Assembly: GCA_902785925.1 (NCBI GenBank)
Contig: CADAAI010000005.1
Location: 37,970-101,969, forward strand
Reading direction: 5' to 3'
DNA: 64,000 bases
Source: an uncultured Bacteroidales bacterium
GTDB lineage: Bacteria; Bacteroidota; Bacteroidia; Bacteroidales; Muribaculaceae
Made by a program: the position numbers and the translations under genes. This document shows, one piece after another, positions 56,802-64,000 of this stretch. The notes beneath the pieces are model-generated. The model had not been told where the DNA came from, ran no database searches, and worked only from the letters and a program-made list of their open reading frames with translations. Each line of letters starts with the position of its first letter. Position 1 is the stretch's first letter.

Positions 56802-57749
56802 TCAAGATTTTTGGTCTTGCTCGGTGGGCTCAATAGGCATAGCGTCATGAGCAATTTCTTCGGCCTCGTGCTTCTTGACATTAATTTTCACATGGTCGAA
56901 ACCCTCGCCATACACGCCCTTAATCTTAGCTTGAGAAACAAATGCATCCTCATCAATCGCCTTGATGATTCGGAACATGTGCATGCTCTCATAGTTGCGG
57001 CACATCACCAAAAGGATAGTTGCCTCACTTTGAGTATACCAGCCAGTGCCGTGAAGCACAGTGCAGCCACGATGTGTCTCACGAGTGATGGCGTTGGCTA
57101 TCTCCTTCCACTTCTTAGAGAAAATCATGAACTGGACGCTCTGGCGGTTGCTATCGATAACCATATCGGCTGCAATAGAGCAAATAAACATGAATATCAA
57201 TCCATATACAATCTTGTCGAGAGAATGGAATATCAAGTAACTTGAACTGATGATGAGGAGGTCAACATAAATCATTGTGCGACCAAACGAGACATTGCTG
57301 TGCTTAGTAACCATAGCTGCAATGATGTCGGTACCTGCTGAACTTCCATTGTGAGTGAACACTATTCCCAAACCCATTCCACACAGCACTGCACCGATTA
57401 TTACACTCATGAACGGTTGCTGAGCAACGATTGGTTCCTTGAACAATGGCACCATAACACCAAGTAGTAGGGTTGCAATAGTAGCACCGATAATCGTGCG
57501 AATCACAAACTGCTTACCAACTGTCTTGAAAGCGATTGCCAGCAAAATGGCGTTTATGACATAGTAGATGATTGCCACATTCCACCCAAAGCCGAAGTAC
57601 AAGAGCGAAGCAAGACCAGTCACTCCACCAGTAACAATCTTCTCGGGCAGCAAAAATGCCGAGTAACCGAAGCAGTAGCACACCAGTCCCAATGTAATCA
57701 TGATGTAGTCCTTAACTTGTGTGACTGAGACTTTGTCAATCTTTCCCAT
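56802..57749 (-). CDS. YitT family membrane protein
   Basis: 315 residues: about six membrane helices (GLVCYCFGYSAFLLPEKIVTGG at the start, GGVTGLASLLYFGFGWNVA) followed by a C-terminal cytoplasmic DUF2179 domain (RGCTVLHGTGWYTQSEATILLVMCRN, FVSQAKIKGVYGEGFD). The transport role is not established. The last 15 residues are acidic and poorly conserved. A -7-like TAATTTTG (minus strand 57794-57787) lies about 40 bases before the ATG. Confidence 0.93.
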   Translation of the reverse strand: MGKIDKVSVTQVKDYIMITLGLVCYCFGYSAFLLPEKIVTGGVTGLASLLYFGFGWNVAIIYYVINAILLAIAFKTVGKQFVIRTIIGATIATLLLGVMVPLFKEPIVAQQPFMSVIIGAVLCGMGLGIVFTHNGSSAGTDIIAAMVTKHSNVSFGRTMIYVDLLIISSSYLIFHSLDKIVYGLIFMFICSIAADMVIDSNRQSVQFMIFSKKWKEIANAITRETHRGCTVLHGTGWYTQSEATILLVMCRNYESMHMFRIIKAIDEDAFVSQAKIKGVYGEGFDHVKINVKKHEAEEIAHDAMPIEPTEQDQKS

Positions 57750-57939
57750 GATATGTTATATTTATAGTTTGTATATTTTCAGGCTGCAAAATTACAACAA
57801 AAAAAATGAATCAAATGCAACAACAAGTACACAAAATAACCAACAAGACATTTTTATTACTTTTTCAACCATCATAACTGCCACAAAAAATTGTGCCTAA
57901 ACGGGACAAAATTGTTAATAACTTTCTCACATTTTTGTG

Positions 57940-57969
57940 TTGATTTAGAGATTAATTTTTCTAACTTTG
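57940..57969 (+). promoter_or_regulatory. Predicted promoter of tdk, with a very short leader
   Basis: TTG (57940-57942), 19 bases, TAACTTTG (57962-57969), then eight bases to the ATG at 57978. Predicted leader is about five bases. Confidence 0.6.
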
Positions 57970-57977
57970 CGATTGCT

Positions 57978-58607
57978 ATGAACGGACGAGGAAAACTTTA
58001 TTTCAAATATGGCACAATGGGGTCGGCCAAGACCGCATTGCTTCTCACTCAGGCCTATAACTTTGAAGAACGTGGGCTCAAATACTTGTGCATGAAGCCC
58101 ATTATCGACAATCGCGAGAAGGAGAACGTGATTCGCTCTCGCATTGGCATTGAGCGTGAGTGCAGCTGGATTTATCCTGAGATGAACCTCTATGAGTATG
58201 TGACACAACTCTACGAAAGTAGTCTAGTGGTTAAGGACTGGATATTGATTGACGAGTCACAATTCCTCACCGAGGAGCAAATCGACCAGCTCGCCCGTAT
58301 CGTAGATGATTATGGCACCAACGTAGTGTGCTACGGCTTGAGGACAGATTTCCAGTCACACCTCTTTGAGGGCTCAAGGCGCCTGTTTGAGATTGCCGAC
58401 TCTATTGAAGAAATAAAATCGACTTGCGCTTGTGGACGCAAAACCAGCATCAACGCCCGCATCGATGGCCAGGGCAATATCGTCACCGACGGCAACCAGG
58501 TTGAGATTGGTGGCGATGATCGTTATGTGGCGTTGTGCCGCAGTTGCTGGCGCAACAAACGTATCGAGAGCGCCGAGCGCAACTCACTGAAATTCAAAAG
58601 CGAATAA
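57978..58607 (+). CDS. tdk: Thymidine kinase
   Basis: A 209-residue type II thymidine kinase for dTMP salvage. It shows the P-loop GTMGSAKTALL (residues 12-22), the catalytic/Walker B LIDESQFLTEEQ, and the zinc-binding cysteines in TCACGRKTS and ALCRSCWR. ATG 57978 (MNGRGKLYFKYGTMGSAKT) is right; the open frame upstream runs back through the promoter. Terminator 27 bases downstream. Confidence 0.96.
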   Translation: MNGRGKLYFKYGTMGSAKTALLLTQAYNFEERGLKYLCMKPIIDNREKENVIRSRIGIERECSWIYPEMNLYEYVTQLYESSLVVKDWILIDESQFLTEEQIDQLARIVDDYGTNVVCYGLRTDFQSHLFEGSRRLFEIADSIEEIKSTCACGRKTSINARIDGQGNIVTDGNQVEIGGDDRYVALCRSCWRNKRIESAERNSLKFKSE

Positions 58608-58634
58608 ACAAAGACACATTATTTATAGACAACT

Positions 58635-58677
58635 ACTGTGGCTTAAGAAATAAAGATTTCTCAAGCCACAGTTTTTT
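58635..58677. terminator. Bidirectional terminator after tdk
   Basis: A 16-position stem with one mismatch (58635-58650 with 58657-58672), followed by TTTTTG. Between convergent genes, so usable on both strands. Confidence 0.85.
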
Positions 58678-58692
58678 GTACTCAGGAATTAC

Positions 58693-59028
58693 CTATTCCT
58701 TTGAGAACATCATGTTCAGCACCCAGTTCACTACTGCAAGAATGATGCTGAATAGTATTCCTGCCCAGAGATCCTGAACATCAAAACCTTTGACAAAATA
58801 GGCACAGAGCAGCACCATTAAACCATTCACCACAAAAGCGAAAAGGCCTAGAGTAAGAATTGTGATTGGCAAGGAGAGCAGTTTCACGATAGGCCTCACA
58901 ACCGAGTTGATGAGCCCCAGCACTACTGCTACAATCACCGTTACCCACCAAGGCTCAATAGTGACACTGTCCATGAAATAGGCCGTAATACCCACTGCTA
59001 CAGCCGAAAGGATTAATCTTGCTAACAT
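58693..59028 (-). CDS. Phage-holin-like four-helix membrane protein (Mycobacterial 4-TMS family)
   Basis: 111 residues forming four hydrophobic helices (LILSAVAVGITAYFM, WVTVIVAVVLGLINSVV, PITILTLGLFAFVVNGLMVLLC and GILFSIILAVVNWVLNM). Matches the widespread chromosomal family named after phage holins (RPIVKLLSLPITILTLGLF). Its real role in bacteria is unknown, and no phage genes are nearby. It starts 13 bases past the asparaginase stop. Confidence 0.88.
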   Translation of the reverse strand: MLARLILSAVAVGITAYFMDSVTIEPWWVTVIVAVVLGLINSVVRPIVKLLSLPITILTLGLFAFVVNGLMVLLCAYFVKGFDVQDLWAGILFSIILAVVNWVLNMMFSKE

Positions 59029-59041
59029 ATCAGTTGTAGAA

Positions 59042-60091
59042 TTAGTTATTTATTGTCATTTCACCACAAATGCTGTACTGCATGTATTTCTTCACCTGCT
59101 TTGGAGACATACCCATGCCAAAGAGATACATTAACTTGGTGATTGCCGCCTCACAAGTAATGTCGTTGCCACTGATCACACCTGCCTTGGCGAGAGCGTC
59201 GCCAGTGTCGTATAGATTACTGTTAACAGAGCCAGTAGAGCACTGAGTAACATTGACAATCACTACTCCCCTATTCACAGCTTCGGCTATTGTGCTAGTA
59301 AACTGCTGATCACTCGGACTATTTCCCGCACCGAAAGTGCGCATCACAACCCCCTTAATGCCCGGAGTTGAAAGCTGATGCTGAAGAATTTCCTTAGTGA
59401 TTCCTGGGAATAACGTTAGGATTAGGACATTGGGATCCATGTTGTTGTGAACCATGAGAGGCCTGTTGTTGGTAGTGCGATAAAGAACTGTTTCATTGAA
59501 GTTTATATCTAATCCAATATTAGCAAGGTCAGGATAGTTGTTACTCAAGAAAGCATTAAAATTATCGGCACTCACTTTAGAACTACGGTTGCCCCTGAGC
59601 AGGTGATTCTCAAATAGGATCGCCACCTCACGCACCATGGCTTCGCCCTTGCTGTCGGTGTGAGCAGCCACTTGCAACGCGGTGATAAGATTCTCCTCTC
59701 CATCGGTACGAACTTCGCCTATTGGCAACTGAGAACCGGTGATGATGACTGGTTTATTCAGGTTCTCGAGCATAAAGCTCAGTGCCGATGCAGTATAGGC
59801 CATCGTGTCGGTTCCATGAAGAATAACAAATCCATCGTAGCTGTCATAGTTGCTCTCAATTGCATGGGCAATTTGACGCCAGTGCACAGGATTCATATTA
59901 CTGCTGTCGATGGGTGGGTTAAATTGAATGTTTTCAATATCATAATTTAGCATCTTTATCTTAGGCACATTATCGATGAGATGAGAGAAATCGAAGGGTT
60001 TGAGCACTTTTGTCTCAATGTCTTCAATCATCCCTATCGTTCCGCCTGTGTAGATAATCAGGATGTGGGGTCTAACGTTTTCTTTAGGCAT
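59042..60091 (-). CDS. ansA: Type I L-asparaginase
   Basis: 349 residues, cytoplasmic. Catalytic threonines are Thr18 in IYTGGTIGM and Thr94 in LHGTDTMAYTAS, with Asp95 next to it. The later family signatures MRTFGAGNSPSD and NVTQCSTGSVNSNLY are present. It converts asparagine to aspartate and ammonia. It starts 27 bases after the first esterase gene on the minus strand. Confidence 0.95.
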   Translation of the reverse strand: MPKENVRPHILIIYTGGTIGMIEDIETKVLKPFDFSHLIDNVPKIKMLNYDIENIQFNPPIDSSNMNPVHWRQIAHAIESNYDSYDGFVILHGTDTMAYTASALSFMLENLNKPVIITGSQLPIGEVRTDGEENLITALQVAAHTDSKGEAMVREVAILFENHLLRGNRSSKVSADNFNAFLSNNYPDLANIGLDINFNETVLYRTTNNRPLMVHNNMDPNVLILTLFPGITKEILQHQLSTPGIKGVVMRTFGAGNSPSDQQFTSTIAEAVNRGVVIVNVTQCSTGSVNSNLYDTGDALAKAGVISGNDITCEAAITKLMYLFGMGMSPKQVKKYMQYSICGEMTINN

Positions 60092-60118
60092 AGTTTGTGA
60101 AAAGAATTGTTGTTTATC

Positions 60119-61057
60119 TTATTTAAAGCATTTAGCGAAGAAGTTGAGATGCTGAGGCAGTGACGCCACCCAATAGGCCCATGCGTGTCGGCCAGGACGC
60201 TCACTATACTGGTGCTTGATGCCCTTGTCGAGCAAGGCTGCATGCAGTGCACGGTTCTCCTTTATTAGGAAGTCTTGAGCGCCATCGTCGATAATGATGT
60301 TTTGACCATCTTTAAGGTTTGGCACCAAGTTGATTACCGAGTGTTCCTTCCAAGACTCATGATTCTGAGCATACTTGCCAAGCACTTTATCGAGGTCGAA
60401 ACGGTCTTTAAGAGTCATGATATCAACGGCACCACTCATGCTACCACATGAACCGTATATGTCGGGATGTCGCCACCCAAGCCAAAGAGCGCCGTGGCCT
60501 CCCATACTAAGACCAGTGATAGCACGGTGCTTAGCGTCGTTGATTGTAGGATAATTAGCCTCGACATATTCCCTCAACTCCTTGGTGACATAAGTCTCAT
60601 ACTGAGAACGAGAATCGACAGGTGAGTCAAAATACCAAGCATTCTGTGCATCGGGACACACAAAAATCATTGAATAATCATTTGCAAGTTTAGTCAGGTC
60701 GGTATGTGCCTGCCAGTCAACATAGCTACCTCCATGCCCATGAAGCAGATAAACAACTGGATATCTTGTGTCATCACCATCTACCACTGCTTTTGGCACG
60801 ATTACCAGATTCTTGATATCACGCCCCATCTTAGCGCTCTTAACAGTAATGACATTGATTTGAGGATTGTCGGTGTTTACCTGATTCTGCTGAGCAGCTG
60901 CCTTAGGGGCGGCCTTCTTGGTTGTTTTAACTCGTGGTGCCGAAGAAGCTGACGCTTCGGACGCAGATATAGAAGTTCCATTATTAGCCCTACAACCTAG
61001 ACAGCATAGCATCATCAAGGCAACACATGCCAGAACTTTACTTGAAAAAAATCTCAT
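60119..61057 (-). CDS. Exported esterase (D-type alpha/beta hydrolase, CE1-like), lipoprotein
   Basis: 312 residues. The signal sequence MRFFSSKVLACVALMMLCCLGC ends in a lipobox (LCCLGC), so it is probably a surface or periplasmic lipoprotein; an Ala/Lys-rich linker follows. The hydrolase core shows PVVYLLHGHGGSYVDW, the nucleophile elbow GLSMGGHGALWLGWRHPD, a catalytic-Asp region (IIIDDGAQDFL) and the terminal His in RPGRHAWAYW. The family includes feruloyl, acetyl-xylan and trehalose esterases, so substrate is open. Confidence 0.88.
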   Translation of the reverse strand: MRFFSSKVLACVALMMLCCLGCRANNGTSISASEASASSAPRVKTTKKAAPKAAAQQNQVNTDNPQINVITVKSAKMGRDIKNLVIVPKAVVDGDDTRYPVVYLLHGHGGSYVDWQAHTDLTKLANDYSMIFVCPDAQNAWYFDSPVDSRSQYETYVTKELREYVEANYPTINDAKHRAITGLSMGGHGALWLGWRHPDIYGSCGSMSGAVDIMTLKDRFDLDKVLGKYAQNHESWKEHSVINLVPNLKDGQNIIIDDGAQDFLIKENRALHAALLDKGIKHQYSERPGRHAWAYWVASLPQHLNFFAKCFK

Positions 61058-61114
61058 ATCAAAATGGATATTAAAAATTTAACCGTCAAATAATTCACAA
61101 AAAACACAGGATAA

Positions 61115-62014
61115 CTAGTTCACTCCCGAGTTGAATGCCTTGTAGAAGAATAGCATTTGGTAATCGAGTGCGTTCACCCAGAACGACCAAGAGTGACGTC
61201 CGGGACGCACTGTGTAGTCGTGAGGAATATCATGCTCATCAAGAGCCTTGTGCAAAGCATTGTTGGCCTCAATAAAGATATCGTTCTTTCCTGCATCAAT
61301 AACAATGTTCTGGCCTGGAACTAACGTAGGAACTAGACTCATTACCGAGTGTTCGCGCCACACCTCCTTGTTGCTCTCAAAGTCACCCAAACGCTCATTC
61401 ACCTTCCATCGGTTGGGATAATTATAGATATCGACACCACCTTCCATACTTCCGCAAGAACCATAGATATCAGGGTGACGCCATCCAAGCCATAGCCCAC
61501 CGTGACCACCCATGCTCAGACCTGTAATAGCACGGTATTTGGGGTGATTAAGAGTGCGATAGTGAGTCTCGATATAGTTACGAAGTTCATGAACCACATA
61601 GGTCTCGAATTGGAACTTAGGATCGATTGGCGAGTCAAAGTACCAGCTGTCCTGACCATCAGGACACACGATTATCACACCATATTGCGAAGCAAGCGAA
61701 CGCAAGTCAGCCTTCTTGGGCCAATCGCGATAACTGCCTTGAGCGCCATGAAGCAGATATACCACCGGGAAGAACCTAGTGGGATTCTTCTTCTCACTAT
61801 ATTGAGCAGGCAGCACCACAGTGTTCTTAATACTTCGTCCCATTTTATTACTAAAAACCTCAATTGTATCGACAATAGCGTTTTGCTTCTCGGCTGCTGC
61901 AATAGCCTTGTCATAAATGGTGGGAACAGCAGTTGTCACATCCTTTGCTGTAGAGCTCAGTGAGAACACTACCACTGCGGCCATCGCCATTAAGTATCGT
62001 AATGTCTTTTTCAT
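61115..62014 (-). CDS. Exported esterase, paralogue of 60119-61057
   Basis: 299 residues with a conventional signal peptide (MKKTLRYLMAMAAVVVFSLSSTA). The core matches the neighbour closely: PVVYLLHGAQGSYRDW, GLSMGGHGGLWLGWRHPDIYGSCGSM, IVIDAGKNDIF and RPGRHSWSFW. It lacks the lipobox, so the two copies may act in different compartments. A gap of 57 bases separates the two genes, which look like a tandem duplication. Substrate is unknown; a plant-polysaccharide ester is possible in a gut setting. Confidence 0.88.
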   Translation of the reverse strand: MKKTLRYLMAMAAVVVFSLSSTAKDVTTAVPTIYDKAIAAAEKQNAIVDTIEVFSNKMGRSIKNTVVLPAQYSEKKNPTRFFPVVYLLHGAQGSYRDWPKKADLRSLASQYGVIIVCPDGQDSWYFDSPIDPKFQFETYVVHELRNYIETHYRTLNHPKYRAITGLSMGGHGGLWLGWRHPDIYGSCGSMEGGVDIYNYPNRWKVNERLGDFESNKEVWREHSVMSLVPTLVPGQNIVIDAGKNDIFIEANNALHKALDEHDIPHDYTVRPGRHSWSFWVNALDYQMLFFYKAFNSGVN

Positions 62015-62028
62015 ATTAGGTAATGATT

Positions 62029-62472
62029 TTATCTTTTGTTCTTAAAAAAATCGGTCATCAGTTTAGCACATTCATCGGCAAGCACTCCCCCAACCACCTG
62101 CGTCTTCTTGTGGAAGGGTTTCTCGCAAAAGGTATGATAACCACGTTTGTCGTCACTTGCACCAAATACCACCCTTGAAATTTGGCTCCAGCCCAAGGCT
62201 CCAGCACACATCAAGCATGGCTCAACGGTGACATAAAGCGTGCAGTCGGTAAGATATTTACCTCCAAGAAACGAGGCTGCCGAGGTTATAGCCTGCATCT
62301 CGGCATGTGCAGTAACGTCGGTGAGAGTCTCAGTGAGATTATGGCCACGGGCTATCACCCTATCTTGACACACAATCACAGCACCGATTGGCACCTCATC
62401 ACGTCGAGCAGCCTCCTGAGCTTCGGCCAATGCCAAACGCATGTATTTCTCGTCGCTATTAACGTCTTGCAT
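62029..62472 (-). CDS. tadA: tRNA-specific adenosine deaminase TadA
   Basis: A 147-residue zinc deaminase that makes inosine at position 34 of tRNA-Arg(ACG). The HAE motif is His56-Ala-Glu58 in TAHAEMQAI, and the second zinc site is Cys86-x2-Cys89 in VEPCLMCAGALGWSQ. DDKRGYHTFCEKPFHKKTQVVGG is a typical C-terminal stretch. Five bases after the leucine-rich repeat gene and 14 before the esterase gene. Confidence 0.95.
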   Translation of the reverse strand: MQDVNSDEKYMRLALAEAQEAARRDEVPIGAVIVCQDRVIARGHNLTETLTDVTAHAEMQAITSAASFLGGKYLTDCTLYVTVEPCLMCAGALGWSQISRVVFGASDDKRGYHTFCEKPFHKKTQVVGGVLADECAKLMTDFFKNKR

Positions 62473-62477
62473 CGCTC

Positions 62478-63647
62478 CTATAGGAATATCTTCTTTACAT
62501 ATTTGCCCACTTTCACGACATAGACACGGTTACGCGGCAAGTCAATAATCTGGGCATCGCTCGAAATGCGCTCATAGTAGAGACGTCCGTTCATGTCCCA
62601 CACACTCACCATGCGACGATAGTTGTCGCCATAGACATATAGAGTTCCCCAGTGAGCTACGATAATTGGCTCGGGCTCGGCAGGGAATGCATCATCAATA
62701 AATTGCTCGATGCCAGTGGTCGATTGAACCGTAAAATATATTGGGTCACTCTCGCCCATCATTGTAGTGGGCACTATAGTGTAGACGGCATCATGGTCGA
62801 GTGCGGGAAGGTAACAAAAGTCAGCAGCTGTTATCGCCACTAATTCATCGCTCTCGTCAAACACCTTATAGGCGAGATTGTTGCCGAGACTCACTCGTTG
62901 CCAGTCTTGGTCATGAGCAACGCCCTCAACAGTCACAAGCACTGAGATATCTTCGTCGGGGTAAAGCGTGAAACGATCATCCTTGCTCCATCCTTTGTCG
63001 GCGAGATAAGCATTAATTGCATCATCATCGGGGACCACAACATCAACATTGCCCACACCATCGAAAGTGCCCCAAGCATTGGCTTTAGGAGGATTAACGG
63101 CAGCACAGTATATTTCATAAAGATTGTGGCAGTCGTTAAAAGCATAAGCCTCGATACGTTCTAATGTCGAAGGCAACATAACAGTGTGTAGCAGATGGCA
63201 GTCCTGGAAAGCGGCATATCCCACCTTCCTTACACCTTCAGGTATTGCGATGTTCACAAGACTGGTTCCTAAGAAACATTCTCGTGGTATCTCATTGATA
63301 TTGAGTGAGAGCGTGATGTTTTTGAGCTCGTTACATCCCAAGAACGCTTCACATCCTAACTCTATAACAGAATTAGGAATTACAACATCGGTAACCTTTG
63401 AATAGGAAAAAGCTCCTTCAGCAATAGCAGTAACTGTATAATTGTCGCCTTCAAAATTAACTGTCTCGGGTATAATACACACACCTTCATAGGCATTCAA
63501 TCCATCCACAATATTCTCATCAACCATCACTTCGCCTGCACGGTCACCAAGTGTGTAGGCAATGCCGTTGCTCACAAAGTCCCAACTCCTAGCTGTGAAC
63601 GCCAATAATGTGAGCATCAACATCAATATGTATCTTATCTTATTCAT
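62478..63647 (-). CDS. BspA-type leucine-rich repeat protein with T9SS-like C-terminal tail
   Basis: 389 residues. A signal peptide (MNKIRYILMLMLTLLAFTARS) is followed by BspA-type LRR_5 repeats at about residues 65-190 (VIPNSVIELGCEAFLGCNELKNI, IPEGVRKVGYAAFQDCHLLHTV, LPSTLERIEAYAFNDCHNLYEI). A linker of beta character follows, then a C-terminal domain of about 65 residues (VSVWDMNGRLYYERIS, ending VYVVKVGKYVKKIFL) that looks like a type A sorting domain for the type IX secretion system. So the product is probably a secreted or surface-attached binding protein. Ligand unknown. Confidence 0.85.
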   Translation of the reverse strand: MNKIRYILMLMLTLLAFTARSWDFVSNGIAYTLGDRAGEVMVDENIVDGLNAYEGVCIIPETVNFEGDNYTVTAIAEGAFSYSKVTDVVIPNSVIELGCEAFLGCNELKNITLSLNINEIPRECFLGTSLVNIAIPEGVRKVGYAAFQDCHLLHTVMLPSTLERIEAYAFNDCHNLYEIYCAAVNPPKANAWGTFDGVGNVDVVVPDDDAINAYLADKGWSKDDRFTLYPDEDISVLVTVEGVAHDQDWQRVSLGNNLAYKVFDESDELVAITAADFCYLPALDHDAVYTIVPTTMMGESDPIYFTVQSTTGIEQFIDDAFPAEPEPIIVAHWGTLYVYGDNYRRMVSVWDMNGRLYYERISSDAQIIDLPRNRVYVVKVGKYVKKIFL

Positions 63648-63761
63648 TGATAATCGTCAAATCTGGTTTTAACTTACAAAATTCATCAAAAATCATGAAA
63701 CCACCAAATATTAACCCAAAAAACTACACAGAGTGTAAGTTTTAATAGCGCAACATAAAAA

Positions 63762-63788
63762 GCCGAAGGATTTTTTATATCCTTCGGC
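63762..63788 (-). terminator. Terminator of the tRNA-Ser locus
   Basis: A perfect 10-pair stem (63762-63771 with 63779-63788) followed on the minus strand by TTTTTATG. It lies 10 bases past the tRNA 3' end and belonged to the original tRNA gene. Confidence 0.75.
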
Positions 63789-63798
63789 CCAACAAATG

Positions 63799-63855
63799 CG
63801 GAGTGACCGAGATTCGAACTCGGGAACCGCTTGTAACGGTTACACGCTTTCCAGG
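63799..63855 (-). pseudogene. 3' fragment of tRNA-Ser(GGA), probable attachment-site scar
   Basis: On the minus strand the fragment begins in the anticodon loop CTGGAAA (anticodon GGA), then has the long variable arm, a full T arm (CCGAGTTCGAATCTCGG) and the acceptor half TCACTCC plus discriminator G. CCA is not encoded. The 5' half (acceptor, D arm and anticodon 5' strand) is absent from 63856 to the window end. Such a 3' remnant is what integration of a mobile element into a tRNA gene leaves behind; the intact tRNA should lie at the far end of the element, to the right of this window. Confidence 0.8.
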
Positions 63856-63922
63856 AATACTTCTTTTTCTCATAAGCCTTTGATTATTAGTGTATATAAT
63901 TTTGTTGTATTGAATTTGTCGG

Positions 63923-64000
63923 TTATTTGTCGGTTTGAGCCTCAATTGACTCCTTGATGAGAGTCACCACGTCCTTCATCAAATCTTCCACCTCAACATT
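63923..64000 (-). CDS. C-terminal end of a gene running off the window (unknown)
   Basis: A frame enters from the right edge and stops at 63925-63923 (TAA). The last 25 residues are helical and charged (VEDLMKDVVTLIKESIEAQT then DK). Too short for a family call. If the region to the right is an integrative element it could be the integrase or another element gene. Confidence 0.35.
   Translation of the reverse strand, partial: NVEVEDLMKDVVTLIKESIEAQTDK

Noticed and set aside
57880..57896. Sigma-54-like motif before yitT (minus strand AGGCAC then TTGT).
   Set aside because: Both halves deviate from consensus (AGG for TGG, GT for GC) and the site is part of an AT-rich inverted repeat.
58693..59028. 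Prophage, based on a phage-holin-like protein.
   Set aside because: This family is common on bacterial chromosomes and no other phage gene is near.

Overview
This window looks like chromosome of an anaerobic gut-type Bacteroidales bacterium, probably near Prevotellaceae or Muribaculaceae; family rank is inference. The support is Bacteroidota-style promoters (TTTG, 19-21 bases, TAnnTTTG) before many genes, the gene order trigger factor-clpP-clpX-recQ, a sodium-pumping methylmalonyl-CoA decarboxylase operon with a lamin-tail/OadG subunit, an apparent type IX secretion cargo tail on a BspA-type leucine-rich repeat protein, and a Wza/Wzc capsule operon.

Layout. 1-9629 (minus) is the front of a surface polysaccharide operon: wza, a wzc-type tyrosine kinase, wecC-type dehydrogenase, EpsG-like polymerase, GT2, a second EpsG-like protein, GT4 and a TupA-type ATP-grasp protein cut by the window edge. 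9975-11905 is groES-groEL. 12136-15235 (plus) holds two paralogous MFS transporters. 15320-31086 (minus) is a long housekeeping block for DNA repair, envelope biogenesis and protein quality control: dnaK, tig, clpP, clpX, recQ, two parvulin-type PPIases, an OstA-like protein and mutL. 31365-43079 (plus) carries a secreted unknown, the five-gene mce/mmd operon (propionate pathway, sodium pump), a DUF445 protein, a translationally coupled unknown/patatin/GH13 amylase unit, and prs. 43160-44553 (minus) is a coupled LysE exporter and CBM9-like protein. 44747-49903 (plus) holds a secreted unknown and then dCMP deaminase, S41 protease, 5-formyl-THF cyclo-ligase, a ScdA/RIC-like protein and a LuxR-type regulator. 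49952-57749 (minus) holds AddA-like helicase-nuclease, an SUI1 factor, a sulfatase-fold membrane phosphotransferase, a 55-residue ferredoxin and YitT. tdk (plus) follows, then a minus-strand run of holin-like protein, asparaginase, two related esterases, tadA and the leucine-rich repeat protein.

The right edge has a 3' fragment of tRNA-Ser(GGA) with its own terminator but no 5' half. This is the expected scar of an integrative element lying to the right of the window.

The most unusual items are: sigma-54-type (-24/-12) promoter matches before DUF445 and the ferredoxin, with related motifs before groES and dnaK; a promoter-to-terminator unit at 54103-54395 that looks like an undescribed small RNA; a 13-unit 9-bp minisatellite between dnaK and tig; a ScdA/RIC-like protein that seems to have lost its Cys pair and several iron ligands; and two genes whose promoters sit so close to the start codon that their mRNAs should be nearly leaderless. 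I see no CRISPR array, no complete insertion sequence and no rRNA.
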